A stretch of DNA of 64,000 nucleotides, from the NCBI RefSeq assembly GCF_009363755.1, contig NZ_CP045417.1, positions 2,108,001 to 2,172,000 on the forward strand. Direction: 5' to 3'. Below the pieces are notes generated by a model. That model was not told the DNA's origin. It was given only the letters and a program-made list of their open reading frames with translations, and searched no databases. The position numbers and the translations under genes were made by a program. This document shows positions 51,401-59,430 of the stretch, one piece after another (position 1 is the stretch's first letter; each line of letters opens with the position of its first letter). The DNA comes from Halomonas sp. THAF5a. GTDB lineage: Bacteria > Pseudomonadota > Gammaproteobacteria > Pseudomonadales > Halomonadaceae.

Positions 51401-54400
51401 GGTCTCTTCGCCTTCGGCCAACGGCGCCTCGCCGTCGCCCAGGGTGACCTCCACCGTCGGCGCGGTGGTGTCGACGGCGATGCTGTCGCTACCTTCACTG
51501 CCCAGGTTGCCGGCGGCGTCGGCGTAGCTGTCATCGGCAATGCTGGCCGTGGCGTCACCGTCGGTGCCCTCGGCGGCCACCACGGTGCCGGTCCAGAGCG
51601 TGCTGTCGGTGCCGTCCTGGGTCAGCTCACCCACCAGCTCGAGGCCGTTCAGGGCCAGCAGCTCGGCCACCCCGGCGGCATCCAGCTCGCCACCGTCGGT
51701 ACCGTAGGCCACTTCGCTGAAGTCGATGGCGATCGTGGTCTCTTCGCCTTCGGCCAACGGCGCCTCGCCGTCGCCCAGGGTGACCTCCACCGTCGGCGCG
51801 GTGGTGTCGACGGCGATGCTGTCGCTACCTTCACTGCCCAGGTTGCCGGCGGCGTCGGCGTAGCTGTCATCGGCAATGCTGGCCGTGGCGTCACCGTCGG
51901 TGCCCTCGGCGGCCACCACGGTGCCGGTCCAGAGCGTGCTGTCGGTGCCGTCCTGGGTCAGCTCACCCACCAGCTCGAGGCCGTTCAGGGCCAGCAGCTC
52001 GGCCACCCCGGCGGCATCCAGCTCGCCACCGTCGGTACCGTAGGCCACTTCGCTGAAGTCGATGGCGATCGTGGTCTCTTCGCCTTCGGCCAACGGCGCC
52101 TCGCCGTCGCCCAGGGTGACCTCCACCGTCGGCGCGGTGGTGTCGACGGCGATGCTGTCGCTACCTTCACTGCCCAGGTTGCCGGCGGCGTCGGCGTAGC
52201 TGTCATCGGCAATGCTGGCCGTGGCGTCACCGTCGGTGCCCTCGGCGGCCACCACGGTGCCGGTCCAGAGCGTGCTGTCGGTGCCGTCCTGGGTCAGCTC
52301 ACCCACCAGCTCGAGGCCGTTCAGGGCCAGCAGCTCGGCCACCCCGGCGGCATCCAGCTCGCCACCGTCGGTACCGTAGGCCACTTCGCTGAAGTCGATG
52401 GCGATCGTGGTCTCTTCGCCTTCGGCCAACGGCGCCTCGCCGTCGCCCAGGGTGACCTCCACCGTCGGCGCGGTGGTGTCGACGGCGATGCTGTCGCTAC
52501 CTTCACTGCCCAGGTTGCCGGCGGCGTCGGCGTAGCTGTCATCGGCAATGCTGGCCGTGGCGTCACCGTCGGTGCCCTCGGCGGCCACCACGGTGCCGGT
52601 CCAGAGCGTGCTGTCGGTGCCGTCCTGGGTCAGCTCACCCACCAGCTCGAGGCCGTTCAGGGCCAGCAGCTCGGCCACCCCGGCGGCATCCAGCTCGCCA
52701 CCGTCGGTACCGTAGGCCACTTCGCTGAAGTCGATGGCGATCGTGGTCTCTTCGCCTTCGGCCAACGGCGCCTCGCCGTCGCCCAGGGTGACCTCCACCG
52801 TCGGCGCGGTGGTGTCGACGGCGATGCTGTCGCTACCTTCACTGCCCAGGTTGCCGGCGGCGTCGGCGTAGCTGTCATCGGCAATGCTGGCCGTGGCGTC
52901 ACCGTCGGTGCCCTCGGCGGCCACCACGGTGCCGGTCCAGAGCGTGCTGTCGGTGCCGTCCTGGGTCAGCTCACCCACCAGCTCGAGGCCGTTCAGGGCC
53001 AGCAGCTCGGCCACCCCGGCGGCATCCAGCTCGCCACCGTCGGTACCGTAGGCCACTTCGCTGAAGTCGATGGCGATCGTGGTCTCTTCGCCTTCGGCCA
53101 ACGGCGCCTCGCCGTCGCCCAGGGTGACCTCCACCGTCGGCGCGGTGGTGTCGACGGCGATGCTGTCGCTACCTTCACTGCCCAGGTTGCCGGCGGCGTC
53201 GGCGTAGCTGTCATCGGCAATGCTGGCCGTGGCGTCACCGTCGGTGCCCTCGGCGGCCACCACGGTGCCGGTCCAGAGCGTGCTGTCGGTGCCGTCCTGG
53301 GTCAGCTCACCCACCAGCTCGAGGCCGTTCAGGGCCAGCAGCTCGGCCACCCCGGCGGCATCCAGCTCGCCACCGTCGGTACCGTAGGCCACTTCGCTGA
53401 AGTCGATGGCGATCGTGGTCTCTTCGCCTTCGGCCAACGGCGCCTCGCCGTCGCCCAGGGTGACCTCCACCGTCGGCGCGGTGGTGTCGACGGCGATGCT
53501 GTCGCTACCTTCACTGCCCAGGTTGCCGGCGGCGTCGGCGTAGCTGTCATCGGCAATGCTGGCCGTGGCGTCACCGTCGGTGCCCTCGGCGGCCACCACG
53601 GTGCCGGTCCAGAGCGTGCTGTCGGTGCCGTCCTGGGTCAGCTCACCCACCAGCTCGAGGCCGTTCAGGGCCAGCAGCTCGGCCACCCCGGCGGCATCCA
53701 GCTCGCCACCGTCGGTACCGTAGGCCACTTCGCTGAAGTCGATGGCGATCGTGGTCTCTTCGCCTTCGGCCAACGGCGCCTCGCCGTCGCCCAGGGTGAC
53801 CTCCACCGTCGGCGCGGTGGTGTCGACGGCGATGCTGTCGCTACCTTCACTGCCCAGGTTGCCGGCGGCGTCGGCGTAGCTGTCATCGGCAATGCTGGCC
53901 GTGGCGTCACCGTCGGTGCCCTCGGCGGCCACCACGGTGCCGGTCCAGAGCGTGCTGTCGGTGCCGTCCTGGGTCAGCTCACCCACCAGCTCGAGGCCGT
54001 TCAGGGCCAGCAGCTCGGCCACCCCGGCGGCATCCAGCTCGCCACCGTCGGTACCGTAGGCCACTTCGCTGAAGTCGATGGCGATCGTGGTCTCTTCGCC
54101 TTCGGCCAACGGCGCCTCGCCGTCGCCCAGGGTGACCTCCACCGTCGGCGCGGTGGTGTCGACGGCGATGCTGTCGCTACCTTCACTGCCCAGGTTGCCG
54201 GCGGCGTCGGCGTAGCTGTCATCGGCAATGCTGGCCGTGGCGTCACCGTCGGTGCCCTCGGCGGCCACCACGGTGCCGGTCCAGAGCGTGCTGTCGGTGC
54301 CGTCCTGGGTCAGCTCACCCACCAGCTCGAGGCCGTTCAGGGCCAGCAGCTCGGCCACCCCGGCGGCATCCAGCTCGCCACCGTCGGTACCGTAGGCCAC

Positions 54401-57400
54401 TTCGCTGAAGTCGATGGCGATCGTGGTCTCTTCGCCTTCGGCCAACGGCGCCTCGCCGTCGCCCAGGGTGACCTCCACCGTCGGCGCGGTGGTGTCGACG
54501 GCGATGCTGTCGCTACCTTCACTGCCCAGGTTGCCGGCGGCGTCGGCGTAGCTGTCATCGGCAATGCTGGCCGTGGCGTCACCGTCGGTGCCCTCGGCGG
54601 CCACCACGGTGCCGGTCCAGAGCGTGCTGTCGGTGCCGTCCTGGGTCAGCTCACCCACCAGCTCGAGGCCGTTCAGGGCCAGCAGCTCGGCCACCCCGGC
54701 GGCATCCAGCTCGCCACCGTCGGTACCGTAGGCCACTTCGCTGAAGTCGATGGCGATCGTGGTCTCTTCGCCTTCGGCCAACGGCGCCTCGCCGTCGCCC
54801 AGGGTGACCTCCACCGTCGGCGCGGTGGTGTCGACGGCGATGCTGTCGCTACCTTCACTGCCCAGGTTGCCGGCGGCGTCGGCGTAGCTGTCATCGGCAA
54901 TGCTGGCCGTGGCGTCACCGTCGGTGCCCTCGGCGGCCACCACGGTGCCGGTCCAGAGCGTGCTGTCGGTGCCGTCCTGGGTCAGCTCACCCACCAGCTC
55001 GAGGCCGTTCAGGGCCAGCAGCTCGGCCACCCCGGCGGCATCCAGCTCGCCACCGTCGGTACCGTAGGCCACTTCGCTGAAGTCGATGGCGATCGTGGTC
55101 TCTTCGCCTTCGGCCAACGGCGCCTCGCCGTCGCCCAGGGTGACCTCCACCGTCGGCGCGGTGGTGTCGACGGCGATGCTGTCGCTACCTTCACTGCCCA
55201 GGTTGCCGGCGGCGTCGGCGTAGCTGTCATCGGCAATGCTGGCCGTGGCGTCACCGTCGGTGCCCTCGGCGGCCACCACGGTGCCGGTCCAGAGCGTGCT
55301 GTCGGTGCCGTCCTGGGTCAGCTCACCCACCAGCTCGAGGCCGTTCAGGGCCAGCAGCTCGGCCACCCCGGCGGCATCCAGCTCGCCACCGTCGGTACCG
55401 TAGGCCACTTCGCTGAAGTCGATGGCGATCGTGGTCTCTTCGCCTTCGGCCAACGGCGCCTCGCCGTCGCCCAGGGTGACCTCCACCGTCGGCGCGGTGG
55501 TGTCGACGGCGATGCTGTCGCTACCTTCACTGCCCAGGTTGCCGGCGGCGTCGGCGTAGCTGTCATCGGCAATGCTGGCCGTGGCGTCACCGTCGGTGCC
55601 CTCGGCGGCCACCACGGTGCCGGTCCAGAGCGTGCTGTCGGTGCCGTCCTGGGTCAGCTCACCCACCAGCTCGAGGCCGTTCAGGGCCAGCAGCTCGGCC
55701 ACCCCGGCGGCATCCAGCTCGCCACCGTCGGTACCGTAGGCCACTTCGCTGAAGTCGATGGCGATCGTGGTCTCTTCGCCTTCGGCCAACGGCGCCTCGC
55801 CGTCGCCCAGGGTGACCTCCACCGTCGGCGCGGTGGTGTCGACGGCGATGCTGTCGCTACCTTCACTGCCCAGGTTGCCGGCGGCGTCGGCGTAGCTGTC
55901 ATCGGCAATGCTGGCCGTGGCGTCACCGTCGGTGCCCTCGGCGGCCACCACGGTGCCGGTCCAGAGCGTGCTGTCGGTGCCGTCCTGGGTCAGCTCACCC
56001 ACCAGCTCGAGGCCGTTCAGGGCCAGCAGCTCGGCCACCCCGGCGGCATCCAGCTCGCCACCGTCGGTACCGTAGGCCACTTCGCTGAAGTCGATGGCGA
56101 TCGTGGTCTCTTCGCCTTCGGCCAACGGCGCCTCGCCGTCGCCCAGGGTGACCTCCACCGTCGGCGCGGTGGTGTCGACGGCGATGCTGTCGCTACCTTC
56201 ACTGCCCAGGTTGCCGGCGGCGTCGGCGTAGCTGTCATCGGCAATGCTGGCCGTGGCGTCACCGTCGGTGCCCTCGGCGGCCACCACGGTGCCGGTCCAG
56301 AGCGTGCTGTCGGTGCCGTCCTGGGTCAGCTCACCCACCAGCTCGAGGCCGTTCAGGGCCAGCAGCTCGGCCACCCCGGCGGCATCCAGCTCGCCACCGT
56401 CGGTACCGTAGGCCACTTCGCTGAAGTCGATGGCGATCGTGGTCTCTTCGCCTTCGGCCAACGGCGCCTCGCCGTCGCCCAGGGTGACCTCCACCGTCGG
56501 CGCGGTGGTGTCGACGGCGATGCTGTCGCTACCTTCACTGCCCAGGTTGCCGGCGGCGTCGGCGTAGCTGTCATCGGCAATGCTGGCCGTGGCGTCACCG
56601 TCGGTGCCCTCGGCGGCCACCACGGTGCCGGTCCAGAGCGTGCTGTCGGTGCCGTCCTGGGTCAGCTCACCCACCAGCTCGAGGCCGTTCAGGGCCAGCA
56701 GCTCGGCCACCCCGGCGGCATCCAGCTCGCCACCGTCGGTACCGTAGGCCACTTCGCTGAAGTCGATGGCGATCGTGGTCTCTTCGCCTTCGGCCAACGG
56801 CGCCTCGCCGTCGCCCAGGGTGACCTCCACCGTCGGCGCGGTGGTGTCGACGGCGATGCTGTCGCTACCTTCACTGCCCAGGTTGCCGGCGGCGTCGGCG
56901 TAGCTGTCATCGGCAATGCTGGCCGTGGCGTCACCGTCGGTGCCCTCGGCGGCCACCACGGTGCCGGTCCAGAGCGTGCTGTCGGTGCCGTCCTGGGTCA
57001 GCTCACCCACCAGCTCGAGGCCGTTCAGGGCCAGCAGCTCGGCCACCCCGGCGGCATCCAGCTCGCCACCGTCGGTACCGTAGGCCACTTCGCTGAAGTC
57101 GATGGCGATCGTGGTCTCTTCGCCTTCGGCCAACGGCGCCTCGCCGTCGCCCAGGGTGACCTCCACCGTCGGCGCGGTGGTGTCGACGGCGATGCTGTCG
57201 CTACCTTCACTGCCCAGGTTGCCGGCGGCGTCGGCGTAGCTGTCATCGGCAATGCTGGCCGTGGCGTCACCGTCGGTGCCCTCGGCGGCCACCACGGTGC
57301 CGGTCCAGAGCGTGCTGTCGGTGCCGTCCTGGGTCAGCTCACCCACCAGCTCGAGGCCGTTCAGGGCCAGCAGCTCGGCCACCCCGGCGGCATCCAGCTC

Positions 57401-59263
57401 GCCACCGTCGGTACCGTAGGCCACTTCGCTGAAGTCGATGGCGATCGTGGTCTCTTCGCCTTCGGCCAACGGCGCCTCGCCGTCGCCCAGGGTGACCTCC
57501 ACCGTCGGCGCGGTGGTGTCGACGGTGCCGTTATCAGTAGCTTCATCGCTGTTGCCGGCTGGGTCGGTGACCGTGGCGGTCACGCTCAGGGCGGTGTCGC
57601 TGCCGTCCAGGTCGCTGACGGTGACGGTCAGCCCGTCGTTTAGCATGCCCTGGGTCACGGCGCCGTTGAACAACTCGTTGCCTTTGCCGTCGGTCACCAC
57701 CAGGGTGTCGCCCACCTGAGTACCCGCTCCCAGGGTGACGCTGGCGGTGACGCCATCCGCGATCTCCTCGGCGCTGTAGGTGCCGCCGGAGGCGGCCTCC
57801 AGGGCCACGCCGACCGCCGGGGCGGTGGCGTCGATCACGCCGTCGTCGCTGGCCTGGGCGCTGTTGCCCGCCGGGTCGGTGACCGTGGCGGTGACGCTGA
57901 TCTCGGTATCGCTGCCGTCCAGGTCGCTGACGGTCACGGTCACACCGTTATCCAGGTCGTCCTGAGTCACGCCACGGTCAAGGAGGGTGTTGCCCTTGCC
58001 GTCGCTGACCACCAGGGTGTCGCCCACCTGGGTGCCCTCGCCCAGAGTCACGCTGGCGTTGACGCCGTCGCTGATCTCCTCGGCGCTGTAGATATCGCCG
58101 GAGGCGGCTTCCAGCTCGATGCCGACCGCCGGGCCGGTGGCGTCGATCACGCCGTCGTCGCTGGCGCTGGCGCTGTTGCCCGCCGGGTCGGTGACCGTGG
58201 CGGTGACGCTCAATGCGCTGTCGTCACCGTCCAGGTCGCTGACGGTGACCTCCAGGCCGTCGTCCAGCATGGCCTGGGTCACTTCGCCGTTGAACAGCTC
58301 GTTGCCCTTGCCGTCGGTGACCACCAGGGTGTCGCCCACCTGGGTGCCCTCGCCCAGAGTCACGCTGGCGGTGACGCCGTCGCTGATCTCGTCGGCGCTG
58401 TAGAGATCGCCGGAGGCGGCCTCCAGGGCCACGCCGACCGCCGGGGCGGTGGCGTCGATCACGCCATCGTCGCTGGCCTGGGCGCTGTTGCCCGCCGGGT
58501 CGGTGACCGTGGCGGTCACGCTGATCTCGGTATCCGTGCCGTCCAGGTCGGTGACGGTCACGCTCACACCGTCATCCAGCATGGACTGGGTCACTTCACC
58601 GCTGAACAGCTCATTACCCTTGCCGTCGGTGACCACCAGGGTGTCACCCACCTGGGTACCCTCACCCAAAGTGACGCTGGCGGTGACGCCGTCGCTGATC
58701 TCGTCGGCGCTGTATTCGCCACCGCTGGCGGCTTCCAGTTCGATGCCGACCGCCGGGGCCAGGGTGTCAATTTCCTCAGATCCAGCTGTAAATACAGCGT
58801 TATCATCCAAATCTAGAGCGGGTGAATCACCAACGGCAAAGTCAAACACCAGCGGATCTAGCTCTTCATTGATACGCGCCAGGCGCACGAAGAGGTGGCC
58901 GCCATGGGAACCGCCGGCACTCTCGGCACCGGCCGCGGTGGCTTCGAGCCCCTCGAGCAGGTCACCCTCGCCCTCCTCGAGGGCCGTCAGCAGCGCCTCA
59001 AGATCCTCATCCTGGACGCTCGCCTCCTCAGCGGACACCGGCTGCTCGGCGTCGAGGTCGGCCGAGATGGCGACCTCCTGCCCTTCGCCGATCAAGGTGG
59101 GCTCGAGGCCATCGGCGAAGTCGAGGAGCACCCGGCCGTTGTCCGAGGTCACGAGGGTCTCGCCCTCCTGCAGGGTGTTCCCCACCCGCAGCTCGCGGAT
59201 ATCGCCGGAGGCATCGCGCGCCCAGGCCTGGCCGGTGATGGAGATGATGGTAGCGATGGTCAT
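42464..59263 (-). CDS. lapA: Giant LapA-type RTX adhesin, type I secreted, 5599 residues
   Basis: The protein is very large, acidic and cysteine-poor. Residues 1-164: retention module (starts MTIATIISITGQAWA) with TAAG at 109-112, the LapG site. Residues 165-580: four 104-residue Ig-like repeats. Residues 581-4836: 38 tandem 112-residue Ig-like repeats that look identical at the DNA level. Then one diverged Ig-like unit, a linker domain, RTX-type nonapeptides near 5070, a von Willebrand A domain with MIDAS D5101-T-S-G-S-M-D, RTX repeats at about 5433-5485 (GGAGDD-type) and a C-terminal secretion region. It should be exported by LapB/LapC and anchored in a LapE pore for biofilm attachment. ATG at 59261-59263 follows GGGAG. 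The last 2.2 kb of the gene is visibly more A/T-rich than the repeats. Confidence 0.96.
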   Translation of the reverse strand: MTIATIISITGQAWARDASGDIRELRVGNTLQEGETLVTSDNGRVLLDFADGLEPTLIGEGQEVAISADLDAEQPVSAEEASVQDEDLEALLTALEEGEGDLLEGLEATAAGAESAGGSHGGHLFVRLARINEELDPLVFDFAVGDSPALDLDDNAVFTAGSEEIDTLAPAVGIELEAASGGEYSADEISDGVTASVTLGEGTQVGDTLVVTDGKGNELFSGEVTQSMLDDGVSVTVTDLDGTDTEISVTATVTDPAGNSAQASDDGVIDATAPAVGVALEAASGDLYSADEISDGVTASVTLGEGTQVGDTLVVTDGKGNELFNGEVTQAMLDDGLEVTVSDLDGDDSALSVTATVTDPAGNSASASDDGVIDATGPAVGIELEAASGDIYSAEEISDGVNASVTLGEGTQVGDTLVVSDGKGNTLLDRGVTQDDLDNGVTVTVSDLDGSDTEISVTATVTDPAGNSAQASDDGVIDATAPAVGVALEAASGGTYSAEEIADGVTASVTLGAGTQVGDTLVVTDGKGNELFNGAVTQGMLNDGLTVTVSDLDGSDTALSVTATVTDPAGNSDEATDNGTVDTTAPTVEVTLGDGEAPLAEGEETTIAIDFSEVAYGTDGGELDAAGVAELLALNGLELVGELTQDGTDSTLWTGTVVAAEGTDGDATASIADDSYADAAGNLGSEGSDSIAVDTTAPTVEVTLGDGEAPLAEGEETTIAIDFSEVAYGTDGGELDAAGVAELLALNGLELVGELTQDGTDSTLWTGTVVAAEGTDGDATASIADDSYADAAGNLGSEGSDSIAVDTTAPTVEVTLGDGEAPLAEGEETTIAIDFSEVAYGTDGGELDAAGVAELLALNGLELVGELTQDGTDSTLWTGTVVAAEGTDGDATASIADDSYADAAGNLGSEGSDSIAVDTTAPTVEVTLGDGEAPLAEGEETTIAIDFSEVAYGTDGGELDAAGVAELLALNGLELVGELTQDGTDSTLWTGTVVAAEGTDGDATASIADDSYADAAGNLGSEGSDSIAVDTTAPTVEVTLGDGEAPLAEGEETTIAIDFSEVAYGTDGGELDAAGVAELLALNGLELVGELTQDGTDSTLWTGTVVAAEGTDGDATASIADDSYADAAGNLGSEGSDSIAVDTTAPTVEVTLGDGEAPLAEGEETTIAIDFSEVAYGTDGGELDAAGVAELLALNGLELVGELTQDGTDSTLWTGTVVAAEGTDGDATASIADDSYADAAGNLGSEGSDSIAVDTTAPTVEVTLGDGEAPLAEGEETTIAIDFSEVAYGTDGGELDAAGVAELLALNGLELVGELTQDGTDSTLWTGTVVAAEGTDGDATASIADDSYADAAGNLGSEGSDSIAVDTTAPTVEVTLGDGEAPLAEGEETTIAIDFSEVAYGTDGGELDAAGVAELLALNGLELVGELTQDGTDSTLWTGTVVAAEGTDGDATASIADDSYADAAGNLGSEGSDSIAVDTTAPTVEVTLGDGEAPLAEGEETTIAIDFSEVAYGTDGGELDAAGVAELLALNGLELVGELTQDGTDSTLWTGTVVAAEGTDGDATASIADDSYADAAGNLGSEGSDSIAVDTTAPTVEVTLGDGEAPLAEGEETTIAIDFSEVAYGTDGGELDAAGVAELLALNGLELVGELTQDGTDSTLWTGTVVAAEGTDGDATASIADDSYADAAGNLGSEGSDSIAVDTTAPTVEVTLGDGEAPLAEGEETTIAIDFSEVAYGTDGGELDAAGVAELLALNGLELVGELTQDGTDSTLWTGTVVAAEGTDGDATASIADDSYADAAGNLGSEGSDSIAVDTTAPTVEVTLGDGEAPLAEGEETTIAIDFSEVAYGTDGGELDAAGVAELLALNGLELVGELTQDGTDSTLWTGTVVAAEGTDGDATASIADDSYADAAGNLGSEGSDSIAVDTTAPTVEVTLGDGEAPLAEGEETTIAIDFSEVAYGTDGGELDAAGVAELLALNGLELVGELTQDGTDSTLWTGTVVAAEGTDGDATASIADDSYADAAGNLGSEGSDSIAVDTTAPTVEVTLGDGEAPLAEGEETTIAIDFSEVAYGTDGGELDAAGVAELLALNGLELVGELTQDGTDSTLWTGTVVAAEGTDGDATASIADDSYADAAGNLGSEGSDSIAVDTTAPTVEVTLGDGEAPLAEGEETTIAIDFSEVAYGTDGGELDAAGVAELLALNGLELVGELTQDGTDSTLWTGTVVAAEGTDGDATASIADDSYADAAGNLGSEGSDSIAVDTTAPTVEVTLGDGEAPLAEGEETTIAIDFSEVAYGTDGGELDAAGVAELLALNGLELVGELTQDGTDSTLWTGTVVAAEGTDGDATASIADDSYADAAGNLGSEGSDSIAVDTTAPTVEVTLGDGEAPLAEGEETTIAIDFSEVAYGTDGGELDAAGVAELLALNGLELVGELTQDGTDSTLWTGTVVAAEGTDGDATASIADDSYADAAGNLGSEGSDSIAVDTTAPTVEVTLGDGEAPLAEGEETTIAIDFSEVAYGTDGGELDAAGVAELLALNGLELVGELTQDGTDSTLWTGTVVAAEGTDGDATASIADDSYADAAGNLGSEGSDSIAVDTTAPTVEVTLGDGEAPLAEGEETTIAIDFSEVAYGTDGGELDAAGVAELLALNGLELVGELTQDGTDSTLWTGTVVAAEGTDGDATASIADDSYADAAGNLGSEGSDSIAVDTTAPTVEVTLGDGEAPLAEGEETTIAIDFSEVAYGTDGGELDAAGVAELLALNGLELVGELTQDGTDSTLWTGTVVAAEGTDGDATASIADDSYADAAGNLGSEGSDSIAVDTTAPTVEVTLGDGEAPLAEGEETTIAIDFSEVAYGTDGGELDAAGVAELLALNGLELVGELTQDGTDSTLWTGTVVAAEGTDGDATASIADDSYADAAGNLGSEGSDSIAVDTTAPTVEVTLGDGEAPLAEGEETTIAIDFSEVAYGTDGGELDAAGVAELLALNGLELVGELTQDGTDSTLWTGTVVAAEGTDGDATASIADDSYADAAGNLGSEGSDSIAVDTTAPTVEVTLGDGEAPLAEGEETTIAIDFSEVAYGTDGGELDAAGVAELLALNGLELVGELTQDGTDSTLWTGTVVAAEGTDGDATASIADDSYADAAGNLGSEGSDSIAVDTTAPTVEVTLGDGEAPLAEGEETTIAIDFSEVAYGTDGGELDAAGVAELLALNGLELVGELTQDGTDSTLWTGTVVAAEGTDGDATASIADDSYADAAGNLGSEGSDSIAVDTTAPTVEVTLGDGEAPLAEGEETTIAIDFSEVAYGTDGGELDAAGVAELLALNGLELVGELTQDGTDSTLWTGTVVAAEGTDGDATASIADDSYADAAGNLGSEGSDSIAVDTTAPTVEVTLGDGEAPLAEGEETTIAIDFSEVAYGTDGGELDAAGVAELLALNGLELVGELTQDGTDSTLWTGTVVAAEGTDGDATASIADDSYADAAGNLGSEGSDSIAVDTTAPTVEVTLGDGEAPLAEGEETTIAIDFSEVAYGTDGGELDAAGVAELLALNGLELVGELTQDGTDSTLWTGTVVAAEGTDGDATASIADDSYADAAGNLGSEGSDSIAVDTTAPTVEVTLGDGEAPLAEGEETTIAIDFSEVAYGTDGGELDAAGVAELLALNGLELVGELTQDGTDSTLWTGTVVAAEGTDGDATASIADDSYADAAGNLGSEGSDSIAVDTTAPTVEVTLGDGEAPLAEGEETTIAIDFSEVAYGTDGGELDAAGVAELLALNGLELVGELTQDGTDSTLWTGTVVAAEGTDGDATASIADDSYADAAGNLGSEGSDSIAVDTTAPTVEVTLGDGEAPLAEGEETTIAIDFSEVAYGTDGGELDAAGVAELLALNGLELVGELTQDGTDSTLWTGTVVAAEGTDGDATASIADDSYADAAGNLGSEGSDSIAVDTTAPTVEVTLGDGEAPLAEGEETTIAIDFSEVAYGTDGGELDAAGVAELLALNGLELVGELTQDGTDSTLWTGTVVAAEGTDGDATASIADDSYADAAGNLGSEGSDSIAVDTTAPTVEVTLGDGEAPLAEGEETTIAIDFSEVAYGTDGGELDAAGVAELLALNGLELVGELTQDGTDSTLWTGTVVAAEGTDGDATASIADDSYADAAGNLGSEGSDSIAVDTTAPTVEVTLGDGEAPLAEGEETTIAIDFSEVAYGTDGGELDAAGVAELLALNGLELVGELTQDGTDSTLWTGTVVAAEGTDGDATASIADDSYADAAGNLGSEGSDSIAVDTTAPTVEVTLGDGEAPLAEGEETTIAIDFSEVAYGTDGGELDAAGVAELLALNGLELVGELTQDGTDSTLWTGTVVAAEGTDGDATASIADDSYADAAGNLGSEGSDSIAVDTTAPTVEVTLGDGEAPLAEGEETTIAIDFSEVAYGTDGGELDAAGVAELLALNGLELVGELTQDGTDSTLWTGTVVAAEGTDGDATASIADDSYADAAGNLGSEGSDSIAVDTTAPTVEVTLGDGEAPLAEGEETTIAIDFSEVAYGTDGGELDAAGVAELLALNGLELVGELTQDGTDSTLWTGTVVAAEGTDGDATASIADDSYADAAGNLGSEGSDSIAVDTTAPTVEVTLGDGEAPLAEGEETTIAIDFSEVAYGTDGGELDAAGVAELLALNGLELVGELTQDGTDSTLWTGTVVAAEGTDGDATASIADDSYADAAGNLGSEGSDSIAVDTTAPTVEVTLGDGEAPLAEGEETTIAIDFSEVAYGTDGGELDAAGVAELLALNGLELVGELTQDGTDSTLWTGTVVAAEGTDGDATASIADDSYADAAGNLGSQGSDAIRIDATAPAVSVALLGAGDDDVYNIEEVAAGESDSVQALITLNEGTAPGDTLVVTDGAGNTLTTLVLDQQHIASGVSVWVPVTDGVSSVSVQATVIDPAGNSASATDAKDVANIEPEASITIDPVFDGDDFLSNDESQEGQSISGSVGGDAKAGDAIEVTIGGEVYTTTVNDDGSSWSVNVPADKVADLSSGDITANVVGEDQYGNTYGAEVDRPYEVQPPASLEVGGNGDNEVEGGGGDDVILGDRGGKETIIDPAANYNISLIVDTSGSMDNASGMPGLDRMELTKKALVNLANQLEDHEGTINVQLVPFSTHASTAVTVQGLDANNIQQLITEIDALSSGGGTNYQAAFEQSVAWFNAQNEQQASGEFENLSYFLTDGEPSFDYRTNNGNVSGPGNKTSHSVLQNSVDAFQKLAGLSQIEGIGIGSDINQEYLQFFTTTGESVGQESVFVQGFRDSGWVDVSNPTSGWFGNSKNYTWGGGTVTAQAGDVDIVNTSGDLAVALEGSSEFDELEDLGDDILTGGDGDDILFGDAINSDHLEWTNGDTNESFAADAHDGMGYQGLREYLKWEVNDGTAPEDEQILGYVRENWESLIDTVRTDGGDNTLTGGAGDDVLVSGAGDDLLTGGTGDDILIGGAGDDTLTGGLGADTFVWNFGDQATSTDPTEDSVTDFSLGEFGVDADADKLDISDLLQGASDSNVDAYVFAEEDGSGNTVLHISSDGQLGSNGAEADQTIVLKDVGMNGAESSAFLESLIDNGQLDIE
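44756..57523 (-). repeat. 38 x 336-bp tandem coding repeat (12,768 bp)
   Basis: The distance between the first and last repeat boundaries is 12,768 bases, exactly 38 x 336. Each unit encodes 112 residues from V-D-TTAPTVEVTLGDGEA to GSEGSDSIA, a bacterial Ig-like fold pattern. Shadow frames in the repeat give the same translation in every copy, so copies appear identical including synonymous sites. Only the last unit differs near its end (SQGSDAIR). Confidence 0.97.
57524..58771 (-). repeat. Four 312-bp diverged Ig-like coding repeats
   Basis: Residues 165-580 of the adhesin hold four 104-residue units (A-P-A-V-G-V-A-L-E-A-A-S-G... to T-DPAGNSAQASDDG). They share the framework but differ by many residues and synonymous bases, in contrast to the identical 336-bp array next to them. 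Confidence 0.92.
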
Positions 59264-59355
59264 GAGTCGACTCCCTGCGTACGAAGCACATCCGAGGCCG
59301 CCCAGGGGAGGAACGGCGAATACTCGAACACTAGAGCAGCAAGGAAGACCACACT

Positions 59356-59361
59356 ATTGTA
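59356..59361 (-). promoter_or_regulatory. Candidate -10 (TACAAT) of the adhesin gene
   Basis: TACAAT, 5/6 consensus, lies 93-98 bases before the adhesin ATG on the minus strand. No good -35 is visible; the place where it should be is occupied by a GGCC-rich inverted repeat, suggesting activator or repressor control. Confidence 0.4.
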
Positions 59362-59394
59362 CCGATGGCCATGGCCAGGGCCGCTGGCCATCGG
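59362..59394. promoter_or_regulatory. Inverted repeat directly upstream of the adhesin -10
   Basis: CCGATGGCC (59362-59370) and GGCCATCGG (59386-59394) are exact reverse complements around 15 bases that contain further GGCC. It abuts the candidate -10. It could end the luxR-type transcript or be a regulator site. Confidence 0.45.
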
Positions 59395-59430
59395 CACGAG
59401 GTTGGGAACGGCCACGATCAGGCCCAAGGC

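Noticed and set aside
44756..57523. Possible CRISPR array or satellite DNA
   Set aside because: Units are contiguous with no variable spacers, are 336 bp long, and stay in frame within a protein with Ig-like domain patterns.
44774..57643. A plus-strand open frame of 4289 codons antisense to the adhesin repeats
   Set aside because: The 336-bp period is a multiple of three and one unit is stop-free in this frame, so the frame stays open automatically. The translation is a repeated, low-complexity G/H/Q/V-rich string with no start context, and the minus strand clearly encodes the adhesin.
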